From Scybalousia_A sp045221575 (GTDB taxonomy: Bacteria > Bacteroidota > Bacteroidia > Bacteroidales > P3): a DNA stretch of 64,000 nucleotides. Each line of letters starts with the position of its first letter. Position 1 is the stretch's first letter. This document shows, piece by piece, positions 16,855 through 23,780 of the stretch. The DNA lies in assembly GCA_045221575.1 (NCBI GenBank), contig JBGUWU010000010.1:1-64000 (forward strand), given 5' to 3'. A program made the translations under genes and the position numbers. The notes under the pieces are model-generated. The model made no database searches. It worked only from the letters and a program-made list of their open reading frames with translations, and was not told where the DNA came from.

Positions 16855-16865
16855 GACAAAATGTC
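16855..16865. promoter_or_regulatory. GAC-N5-GTC palindrome upstream of htpG
   Basis: On the htpG strand it reads GACATTTTGTC, extended to TGACATTTTGTCA (16854-16866), 82 bp before the htpG start. Two similar boxes, GACTTTTTGTC, precede clpB at 23671 and 23703. Possible operator of a heat-shock regulator. Confidence 0.4.
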
Positions 16866-16914
16866 ATAATTTATTTTTTGATTATAAAAAATAAAACCAA
16901 CTCTTTTTACTAAA

Positions 16915-16966
16915 AAGACTTGATTTTAATTTACCAAGAGTTGATTTTAATTTATTAAAAGTTGAT
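16915..16966 (+). repeat. Phased AGTTGAT array (copy 2)
   Basis: ACTTGAT at 16918, then AGTTGAT at 16939 and 16960: exactly 21 bp apart, with TTTAATTTA between. Lies in the gap between htpG and the IR element. Confidence 0.6.
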
Positions 16967-16987
16967 TTTTTGGGGAGTATTAAAAGT

Positions 16988-17470
16988 CCGCATACATAAT
17001 AATGATTTTCTTATAGGGGAAAATTATGTATGCGGGTAACTTATTGATTATCAAATGTAATAAAATTCTACTCGCATAAAGAAATAATTTTTTGAATTCA
17101 GTATATTATGTAATTGTTTTTTTTATGTTATTATTCTTTATATTAATACGTTATAAATGTTACCTATATTTATGCTATAGTTTAGCTTTATATTAAAGGT
17201 TTTGAAGAGATAAAAGATAAAATAACTTGAACTTTTTCCCTTTTGTTTTTTTTTGTATAAAGATTTTAATTTATTAATAATCTGTTGTTTTTGTTATTTA
17301 TCTTAAGTATAGGATTTGTTAAGAATTGTTTTGAGATTATATTATTAAATCTTCAGTAAGAACAACGATAATTTTTTTATGCGGGTATATTTTTTATCTA
17401 TAAGAGAATCAGTGTTTTACTCGCATACATAATTTTTCCCTATAAGAGAATCATTATTATGTATGCGAGT
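16988..17470. repeat. 480-bp element with ~90-bp imperfect inverted arms, each arm a hairpin
   Basis: The left arm (16988-17078) begins with a 13-bp stem CCGCATACATAAT (16988-17000) paired to 17023-17035. The right arm (17378-17470) ends with a 15-bp stem ACTCGCATACATAAT (17419-17433) paired to 17456-17470. Both loops are 22 nt and are near reverse complements of each other, containing CTTATAGGG-like sequence. Further inward the word TACTCGCAT (17070-17078) faces ATGCGGGTA at about 17378-17386. The ~300-bp centre is very AT-rich with no gene seen. It looks like a MITE-like or structural element. Confidence 0.65.
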
Positions 17471-17773
17471 GGATTTTTCTAAATTTTTAATAAATCTTGC
17501 AACAAAAAGTATTTTTTAGTAATACAAGAAATCATTCTTCTGCATTCTATTTTAGAAAAACAAAGAAAGAATATTAAAAAATGCGAACAGTAGTTAAATA
17601 AAAGAAAGAGAAGAAAATAAAAACAGACTTATTATCAAAAACTTGTTAAAGTATAAATTTAGGTTATAATATATAAAGTAAGTACAAGTTATTGTACTTC
17701 TTTTCTTTTTATAAATAATAAAGTATATGATTTTACGTTATAGATTTTAGGAATAAAAACAAATAGCAAAACG

Positions 17774-18652
17774 ATGAAAAAGATTACTAATTATTTATTG
17801 ATAGTTTGTTGTGTAGCTTTGATTTCTTCATGCAACAACAAAAAAGAACAAGCGTTAAGAGAACAACATCTTAAGGATTCTTTTAATAATTTGATTACTG
17901 CACAAAAGAACGAGATTGAAACAATGTTTGCGCAGATGAAAGATATAGATAACAACCTTAATGATATTGCTTCGCAGTATAAAGAACTTAATAAACTTAC
18001 TAACACAGCAAGAGAGGTAGATGAAAACACTGCTAAAAGCATTGGAACAAAGATAAATGCTATGGCAGATTTGATAGCAAAGGATAAGCAACGACTAATA
18101 GCTTTGCAAAACAATTTAAGCAAACAAAAGAACTCACTTGTAGAGAATGCACGTTTGCAAGAGCAATTAGTTCTTATCAACAATAGACTTAGAGAAAGAG
18201 AGACAGAGATTGCTGACCTTACATCTCAACTAAAAGAGAAAAATATTAAGATAGACAACTTAAACTCTCAGGTTACTAAATTGGAAGCAGAGGTGAAGAA
18301 AAACAAGTCAGAGTTAAGCAAAATGGAAGACGAACAATATACTGCATACTTCATTGTAGGTACTAAGAATGAGTTGAAGAAAGCAGGAGTAATAGATGCT
18401 AAAGGAGGTTTTATTGGCTTAGGTAAGACTTTAACATTAGCTTCTAATAGTAATGTTGAAAATATGCAAAAGATAGATATAAGAAATGTTAGTGAGATTC
18501 CTCTTGTTGGTAAGAAATCTAAGTTGATAACTCCTCACCCAACAGGTTCTTATACTCTTATAGGAGGAGAGAATAAAGCATCTTCAATAAAGATTGAATC
18601 TGCTTCAGCTTTTTGGAAAAATTCTCGCTTGTTGGTTATAATGGTTAAATAA
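17774..18652 (+). CDS. Coiled-coil lipoprotein of unknown function
   Basis: A 292-residue lipoprotein: the signal ends at lipobox LISSC (C20). Residues about 25-185 are rich in heptads of K, E, L, N and Q with few prolines, predicting a long coiled coil. A compact C-terminal part follows from about 188 (TAYFIVGTKNELKKAGVIDA, then GGFIGLGKTL). This architecture resembles Bacteroidota lipoproteins annotated as Cbp1-family collagen-binding adhesins, but I recognise that only by shape. It could equally be an envelope spacer or stress lipoprotein. It lies alone, downstream of the 1-kb non-coding region. Confidence 0.7.
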   Translation: MKKITNYLLIVCCVALISSCNNKKEQALREQHLKDSFNNLITAQKNEIETMFAQMKDIDNNLNDIASQYKELNKLTNTAREVDENTAKSIGTKINAMADLIAKDKQRLIALQNNLSKQKNSLVENARLQEQLVLINNRLRERETEIADLTSQLKEKNIKIDNLNSQVTKLEAEVKKNKSELSKMEDEQYTAYFIVGTKNELKKAGVIDAKGGFIGLGKTLTLASNSNVENMQKIDIRNVSEIPLVGKKSKLITPHPTGSYTLIGGENKASSIKIESASAFWKNSRLLVIMVK

Positions 18653-18717
18653 CATACACAACAAAGAGTAGGATAAAATACTAAACATTGAGTATTGTGT
18701 AGATGTAAATGTTGAAG

Positions 18718-18725
18718 TAATTTTG
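18718..18725 (+). promoter_or_regulatory. -7-like element with no gene attached
   Basis: TAATTTTG followed by CAAAG, 66 bp after the lipoprotein gene. The only thing downstream before the next terminator is about 80 nt of non-coding DNA. Confidence 0.4.
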
Positions 18726-18731
18726 CAAAGT

Positions 18732-18812
18732 AAAGAAAATAATGTCATACATATATTTTTAAGGTTAATACTTCAAAAAGGGACTTAGGAAAGAGAACTA
18801 AGCCTCTTTTTT
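18732..18812 (+). ncRNA. Candidate small RNA between lipoprotein gene and kdd
   Basis: Bounded by a TAnnTTTG element at 18718 and a terminator-like hairpin at 18776-18812. The only ATG (18742) opens a six-codon frame, so a protein is unlikely. It may instead be the 3' end of the upstream mRNA with a chance promoter match. Confidence 0.3.
18776..18812 (+). terminator. Rho-independent terminator
   Basis: Thirteen-position stem AAAAGGGACTTAG (18776-18788) against CTAAGCCTCTTTT (18798-18810) with one G-T wobble and one A-C mismatch, then a T-run. Confidence 0.75.
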
Positions 18813-18845
18813 TTGTTCAACTTTTTTTATATAAAAAAAAAGTAT

Positions 18846-18853
18846 TAATTTTG
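18846..18853 (+). promoter_or_regulatory. Putative -7 element for kdd
   Basis: TAATTTTG. Transcription would begin close to 18860, so the in-frame ATG at 18858 would have no leader; this supports the ATG at 18900. Confidence 0.6.
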
Positions 18854-18899
18854 CGAGTTGAAAATAATAAATAATAACATATTAAAAAATAATAAAACG

Positions 18900-19973
18900 A
18901 TGCAAAAGAAAGGTAATAAGTACGGTACTCACCGTGTAATTGAGCCAAAGGGAGTTCTTCCTCAACCAGCAAACAAAATAGATAACAATATGGATGAAAT
19001 CTATGATAATGAAATCCTTATTGATGTACAAACTCTTAACATAGATTCAGCTTCTTTCACAGATATTCACGAGTATGCTAAACAACAAGCTGGTGAAGGT
19101 GCTTCTGAAGAAAAAGTTATGGAAGAAATAAAAAAAGAAATGCTTCTAAACGTTGAACTTCAAGGCAAACACAGAAATAGAAGAACAGGTTCAGGCGGTA
19201 TGCTTTTGGGTAAAGTAGAAAAAATAGGTGATGCACTTAAAGGTAAAATAGATTTAAAAGAGGGCGATAGAATAGCTACTTTAGTTAGCCTTTCTCTTAC
19301 TCCTTTACGTATAGATGAAATCATAAAGATAAAAGCAGACGTAGATCAAGTTGATATTAAAGGTAAGGCTATATTATTTGAGAGCGGTATATATGCAAAA
19401 ATACCAGATGATATGCCAGAAAAACTTGCTCTTTCAGCATTAGACGTTGCTGGTGCTCCTGCTCAAACTGCTAAACTTTGTCAATACGGACAAAATGTAG
19501 TTATTCTTGGAGCTGGTGGTAAGAGCGGTATGCTTTGCTGCTACGAAGCTAAGAAACGTGTTGGAGTTACAGGTAAGGTTATTGGTTTAACTAATTCAAT
19601 GAAATCAACAAATCGTCTTAAAGACTTAGAATTCTGTGATGTTGTTGTTTCTGTTGCAGGTAAAACTCCTGTTGAGATATATGAATTAGTTAGCGAACTA
19701 ACTAATGGTAAAATGGCAGATGTAACTATTAACTGTGTTAATGTTCCAGATCAAGAAATGACAGCTGTTCTTTGTACAAAAGATGATGGTGTTGTTTATT
19801 TCTTCTCAATGGCTACAAGTTTCACAAAAGCTTCTTTAGGAGCAGAAGGTATAGGTTCAGATGTTAATATGATTATGGGTAATGGTTACACTAAAGGTCA
19901 TGCTGAATTTACACTACAAGAACTTAGAGAAAGTCCTAAATTGAGAAAAATATTTGAAGAATTATATGCTTAA
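18900..19973 (+). CDS. kdd: L-erythro-3,5-diaminohexanoate dehydrogenase
   Basis: NAD(P)-dependent oxidative deamination of 3,5-diaminohexanoate to 5-amino-3-oxohexanoate, the third step of lysine fermentation. From ATG 18900 the protein has 357 residues; the opening KKGNKYGTHRVIEPKGVLPQ and the block NVELQGKHRNRRTGSGGMLL are characteristic of Kdd. The nucleotide fold VVILGAGGKSGML lies in the middle, followed by DLEFCDVVVSVAGKTP. It is flanked by terminators on both sides, so it is a single-gene unit here rather than part of the kam-kce-kal cluster seen in other lysine fermenters. kamA lies 40 kb away in this window. Confidence 0.9.
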   Translation: MQKKGNKYGTHRVIEPKGVLPQPANKIDNNMDEIYDNEILIDVQTLNIDSASFTDIHEYAKQQAGEGASEEKVMEEIKKEMLLNVELQGKHRNRRTGSGGMLLGKVEKIGDALKGKIDLKEGDRIATLVSLSLTPLRIDEIIKIKADVDQVDIKGKAILFESGIYAKIPDDMPEKLALSALDVAGAPAQTAKLCQYGQNVVILGAGGKSGMLCCYEAKKRVGVTGKVIGLTNSMKSTNRLKDLEFCDVVVSVAGKTPVEIYELVSELTNGKMADVTINCVNVPDQEMTAVLCTKDDGVVYFFSMATSFTKASLGAEGIGSDVNMIMGNGYTKGHAEFTLQELRESPKLRKIFEELYA

Positions 19974-20000
19974 TATATAATTATTCACATAATCTACTAA

Positions 20001-20039
20001 AAACCTTTGAGAGTAATTTAACTTTCAAAGGTTTTTTTT
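20001..20039 (+). terminator. Rho-independent terminator after kdd
   Basis: AAACCTTTGA (20001-20010) pairs with TCAAAGGTTT (20025-20034), followed by T-run. Confidence 0.88.
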
Positions 20040-20082
20040 ATGATTTTTTGTGAAATATTATTTGTAGAATAAAAAATATTTA

Positions 20083-20090
20083 TATTTTTG
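20083..20090 (+). promoter_or_regulatory. Putative -7 element for rho
   Basis: TATTTTTG, 107 bp before the rho ATG, leaving a leader of roughly 100 nt that could allow autoregulation. Confidence 0.5.
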
Positions 20091-20197
20091 CAAAATAATT
20101 AGATAAGAGCGTTCTGCTTTTACAATTTTCCCGATAAATAATAAGATAAACCTAAAAACAGACATAGTCTGTGACTATAAATAAATAATAATATTAT

Positions 20198-22054
20198 ATG
20201 TATAACAAAACAAGTTTGGAGACAAAGACCATGGAGGAACTTACCTCTATAGCAAAGTCCATGAACATTGCAAAAATCAAACGATTAAACGAACAAGAAC
20301 TTATTTATAAGATATTAGACTATCAAGCTATGCACCCTGATGAAGAAACATTAGAAAACGAACAACCAATAAAAAAGAAAAGAGGTCGTCCTCCTAAGAA
20401 TACTGCACAAAAAAACAACACAGTATTAAAACAAGAAGATAAAACGGAAGAGAATAATAAACAACAAAGAACACATCTGCGTCAAAGAGTAGAAACACCT
20501 TCTCAAAAGATGGCAAGTTCAAAACAGTTCAATTCTTCTATGTCTAAGGATAATAGAAAACCTTTGGTACAAGACTTAAATACACAAAAAATACCAGAAA
20601 TACCTTCTATTGAAAATATAGTTATACCAGATTTTCAACCAAAAAGAATAGTAAATACTTCGATAGAACTTCAAAAAACAGAATCTCCTAAACCAATACA
20701 AGAACAACAACAGGATAATACTCCTAAAAAAACAGCAGGAAGGCCAAGAAAAGTACTTTCAGAACAAGAGATTATTAACAAAGTAGCAAAGACTAATCTT
20801 TTCCCTGTTGATAACCCACAAAAACAAGAAGAAGTAAAAGAAACTCCTAAACAAGCACAGCAACCTCAAACCAATAACAACCAAAATAATAATAACCAGA
20901 ATAATAATCGTAACAACTATAATACTACTGTTGATTTAACAGGTATGGTTGAAGCTGAGGGTGTTTTGGAAATTATGCAAGATGGTTATGGTTTTTTACG
21001 TTCATCAGATTATAACTATTTAAATTCTCCAGATGATATATATATATCACAATCACAGATAAAGTTTTTTGCTCTTAAAACAGGAGATACTCTTCAAGGA
21101 TATATTCGTCCTCCTAAGGATAATGAAAAGTATTTTCCTATGGTTAAGTTAGAATCTGTTAATGGAAGAAAACCAGAGAGCATAAGAGATAGAATTCCTT
21201 TTGATTATCTGACGCCTTTATTTCCTGAAGAAAAATTCCGTCTTACAGGGCATAAAGCAGAAACCCTTTCTACACGTATAGTAGATTTATTTACTCCTAT
21301 AGGTAAAGGACAAAGAGCTCTAATAGTTGCACCTCCTAAAACAGGAAAGACTATACTGTTAAAAGAAGTTGCCAATGCTATTGCGGCTAATCACCCAGAT
21401 GTTTATTTAATAGTTTTGCTTATAGATGAAAGACCTGAAGAGGTAACAGATATGCAAAGAACAGTAAATGCAGAGGTTATTGCTTCTACTTTTGATGAGC
21501 CAGCAGAAAGACATGTGAAGATTGCTAATATTGTTTTAGAAAAAGCAAAACGAATGACAGAGTGTGGACATGATGTTGTTATTGTCTTGGATAGTATAAC
21601 AAGGTTAGCACGTGCTTATAATACTGTTGCTCCTGCAAGTGGTAAGGTTTTGAGTGGTGGTGTTGAAGCAAATGCACTTCAAAAACCTAAACGTTTCTTT
21701 GGAGCCGCAAGAAATATAGAAAATGGAGGCTCTTTAACTATTATTGCTACAGCTTTGATAGAAACAGGTTCAAAGATGGATGAGGTAATATTTGAAGAAT
21801 TTAAAGGAACAGGTAATATGGAATTGCAGTTAGATAGAAAATTAGCTAATAAGAGAATCTATCCTGCTGTTGATTTAGTTGCTTCTTCTACTCGTAGAGA
21901 TGATTTATTATTAACGGATAATGTCCTTTCTCGTATGCTTATACTTAGAAATTATATCGCAGATATGAATCCATTGGAAGCTATGCAACTGATAAAAGAC
22001 CGTATGAGTGTAACTCGTACAAATGAAGAATTTTTGTTGAATATGAATTCGTAA
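20198..22054 (+). CDS. rho: Transcription termination factor Rho with long N/Q-rich insert
   Basis: Hexameric RNA helicase that terminates transcription. The 618 residues exceed the ~420 of E. coli Rho because residues about 45-245 form a low-complexity insert: two AT-hook-like basic patches (KKRGRPPK at 60-67, AGRPRK at 180-185) and a run of Asn and Gln at 221-241. The conserved Rho body follows: RNA-binding domain from about 250 (EGVLEIMQDGYGFLRS), P-loop APPKTGKT (378-385), LIDERPEEVTDM and the Q/R-loop region. Such inserts are known in Bacteroidota Rho, and in Bacteroides thetaiotaomicron the disordered region has been linked to phase separation. glyS follows after 36 bp with no terminator between. 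Confidence 0.95.
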   Translation: MYNKTSLETKTMEELTSIAKSMNIAKIKRLNEQELIYKILDYQAMHPDEETLENEQPIKKKRGRPPKNTAQKNNTVLKQEDKTEENNKQQRTHLRQRVETPSQKMASSKQFNSSMSKDNRKPLVQDLNTQKIPEIPSIENIVIPDFQPKRIVNTSIELQKTESPKPIQEQQQDNTPKKTAGRPRKVLSEQEIINKVAKTNLFPVDNPQKQEEVKETPKQAQQPQTNNNQNNNNQNNNRNNYNTTVDLTGMVEAEGVLEIMQDGYGFLRSSDYNYLNSPDDIYISQSQIKFFALKTGDTLQGYIRPPKDNEKYFPMVKLESVNGRKPESIRDRIPFDYLTPLFPEEKFRLTGHKAETLSTRIVDLFTPIGKGQRALIVAPPKTGKTILLKEVANAIAANHPDVYLIVLLIDERPEEVTDMQRTVNAEVIASTFDEPAERHVKIANIVLEKAKRMTECGHDVVIVLDSITRLARAYNTVAPASGKVLSGGVEANALQKPKRFFGAARNIENGGSLTIIATALIETGSKMDEVIFEEFKGTGNMELQLDRKLANKRIYPAVDLVASSTRRDDLLLTDNVLSRMLILRNYIADMNPLEAMQLIKDRMSVTRTNEEFLLNMNS

Positions 22055-22090
22055 AATAAATAAACAGTAATTATACAAGGAGAAATAATT

Positions 22091-23602
22091 ATGGCAAACA
22101 CAGAAGATTTTTTCAAAAAGATAACATCACACGCCAAAGAATATGGCTTTGTATTTCAGTCAAGTGAATTGTATGATGGACTTTCAGCAGTATATGATTA
22201 CGGTCCAAATGGTGTAGAATTAAAAAATAATATCAAGAACTATTGGTGGAAATCAATGACACAAATGCATGAAAACATAGTTGGTATTGATTCAGCTGTG
22301 TTTATGCACCCAAAGATTTGGAAAGCAAGTGGTCATGTTGATGCTTTTAATGATCCTTTGATAGATAATAAGGATAGTAAAAAACGTTATCGTGCTGATG
22401 TCCTTATAGAAGATCATATAGCAAAGATAGAAGAAAAAATAACTAAAGAAATAGCGAAGGCAAAGAAACGTTTTGGTGATAGTTTTAATGAAGAACAATT
22501 TCTTGCTACAAGTGAAAGAGTAAAAGGTTATAAAGCACAAGCAGAAGAGATACATCAACGTTTTGCAGATTTGATGAATGCAAATGATTTGAAAGGTTTG
22601 CGTGATTTAATCATTGAGTTAGAAATTGCATGCCCTATTTCAGGAACAAGAAATTGGACTGATGTTCGTCAATTCAATCTTATGTTTGCAACAAAGATGG
22701 GAAGTGTAAGTGATGATAGCGATACTATTTATCTTCGTCCAGAAACAGCACAAGGTATTTTTGTAAATTATCTTAATGTTCAAAAGACAGGAAGAATGAA
22801 GATTCCTTTTGGTATTGCTCAAATAGGAAAAGCATTCAGAAATGAAATAGTTGCTCGTCAGTTTATCTTTAGAATGAGAGAGTTTGAACAAATGGAAATG
22901 GAATTCTTCTGCCGTCCAGGTACAGAGATGCAATGGTTTGAATATTGGAAACAAGAAAGATTGAATTGGCATTTGGCATTAGGTATTCCAAAAGAAAAAT
23001 ATCGTTATCATGATCATGAGAAGTTAGCACACTATGCTAATGCCGCAACAGATATTGAGTTTGAATTTCCATTTGGTTTTAAAGAGTTAGAGGGAATACA
23101 CTCTCGTACAGATTTTGATCTAAAACGTCATCAAGAATTTTCTGGTAAAAAGATACAATATTTTGATAGTGAAATAAACGAAAGTTATATTCCTTATTGC
23201 GTAGAGACATCTATAGGTTTGGATAGAACATTCCTTGCAGTGCTTTCTTATGCTTTCACAGAAGAAACTTTGGAAGATGGTTCTCAACGTGTTGTTCTAA
23301 AACTTCCAAAGATGCTTGCTCCTTATCGTTGTGCCGTTCTTCCATTAGTTAATAAAGATGGTTTGCCAGAAAAAGCAAAACAAATAGTAGAAGATTTACG
23401 TTGGTCTTTCCGTACTCATTATGAAGAAAAAGATACAATAGGTAAGAGATACAGAAGACATGATGCAATAGGAACTCCTTTCTGTATTACCGTTGATACT
23501 CAAACAATGCAGGACAACACAGTAACAATAAGAGAAAGAGATACTATGCAACAAGAAAGAATAAATATAGACAATGTTAAATCTTATATTTTAGCACATT
23601 AA
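22091..23602 (+). CDS. glyS: Glycine--tRNA ligase (dimeric class II type)
   Basis: Charges tRNA-Gly. The single-chain alpha2 type has about 500 residues, here 503. Class II motifs and glycyl-specific sequence are visible: LYDGLSAVYDYGPNGVELK, SGHVDAFNDPL, LRPETAQGIFVN, FRNEIVARQFIFRMREFEQM and GLDRTFLAV. The C-terminal anticodon-binding domain starts at about 400 with LAPYRCAVLPL. The start ATG at 22091 lies 36 bp after rho, preceded by a purine-rich AAGGAG, a rather good ribosome site for this phylum. A strong terminator ends the unit. Confidence 0.95.
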   Translation: MANTEDFFKKITSHAKEYGFVFQSSELYDGLSAVYDYGPNGVELKNNIKNYWWKSMTQMHENIVGIDSAVFMHPKIWKASGHVDAFNDPLIDNKDSKKRYRADVLIEDHIAKIEEKITKEIAKAKKRFGDSFNEEQFLATSERVKGYKAQAEEIHQRFADLMNANDLKGLRDLIIELEIACPISGTRNWTDVRQFNLMFATKMGSVSDDSDTIYLRPETAQGIFVNYLNVQKTGRMKIPFGIAQIGKAFRNEIVARQFIFRMREFEQMEMEFFCRPGTEMQWFEYWKQERLNWHLALGIPKEKYRYHDHEKLAHYANAATDIEFEFPFGFKELEGIHSRTDFDLKRHQEFSGKKIQYFDSEINESYIPYCVETSIGLDRTFLAVLSYAFTEETLEDGSQRVVLKLPKMLAPYRCAVLPLVNKDGLPEKAKQIVEDLRWSFRTHYEEKDTIGKRYRRHDAIGTPFCITVDTQTMQDNTVTIRERDTMQQERINIDNVKSYILAH

Positions 23603-23628
23603 CCACAGAATTAACATTAAATGATATT

Positions 23629-23667
23629 AACTCCTTATCTTTATAATAAGATAGGGAGTTTTTTTTT
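23629..23667 (+). terminator. Rho-independent terminator after glyS
   Basis: AACTCCTTATCTT pairs with AAGATAGGGAGTT with one mismatch, followed by at least seven T. Confidence 0.88.
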
Positions 23668-23670
23668 GAT

Positions 23671-23713
23671 GACTTTTTGTCGTTGAATATATATAAAATA
23701 GCGACTTTTTGTC
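23671..23713. promoter_or_regulatory. Two GAC-N5-GTC boxes upstream of clpB
   Basis: GACTTTTTGTC at 23671-23681 and again at 23703-23713, a 32-bp step (about three helical turns). The second box lies 12 bp before a TTTTGCATAA segment (TTTG 23726-23729) that may be a degenerate -7 element, so a protein bound there would cover the -33 region. Compare the htpG box at 16855 and the 32-bp repeats at 31401. Confidence 0.45.
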
Positions 23714-23780
23714 AATAGTTGCTCTTTTGCATAATTTTTGAGAAGGTGCGTTTTAGATAATTTATAAAATAAAAATAATT

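Larger units (their letters stand above)
16774..17773. other. 1-kb non-coding region between htpG and the lipoprotein gene
   Basis: No open frame with family resemblance. It contains the htpG promoter region, an AGTTGAT array, the large inverted-repeat element, and at 17680-17699 a perfect hairpin AAGTACAA-GTTA-TTGTACTT followed by CTTCTTTTC, which could end a small transcript coming from the element. Confidence 0.7.

Noticed and set aside
23603..23780. A frameshifted N-domain of clpB upstream of the gene
   Set aside because: The 178 bp contain a terminator and promoter-like boxes and are too short to code for the missing ~140 residues.
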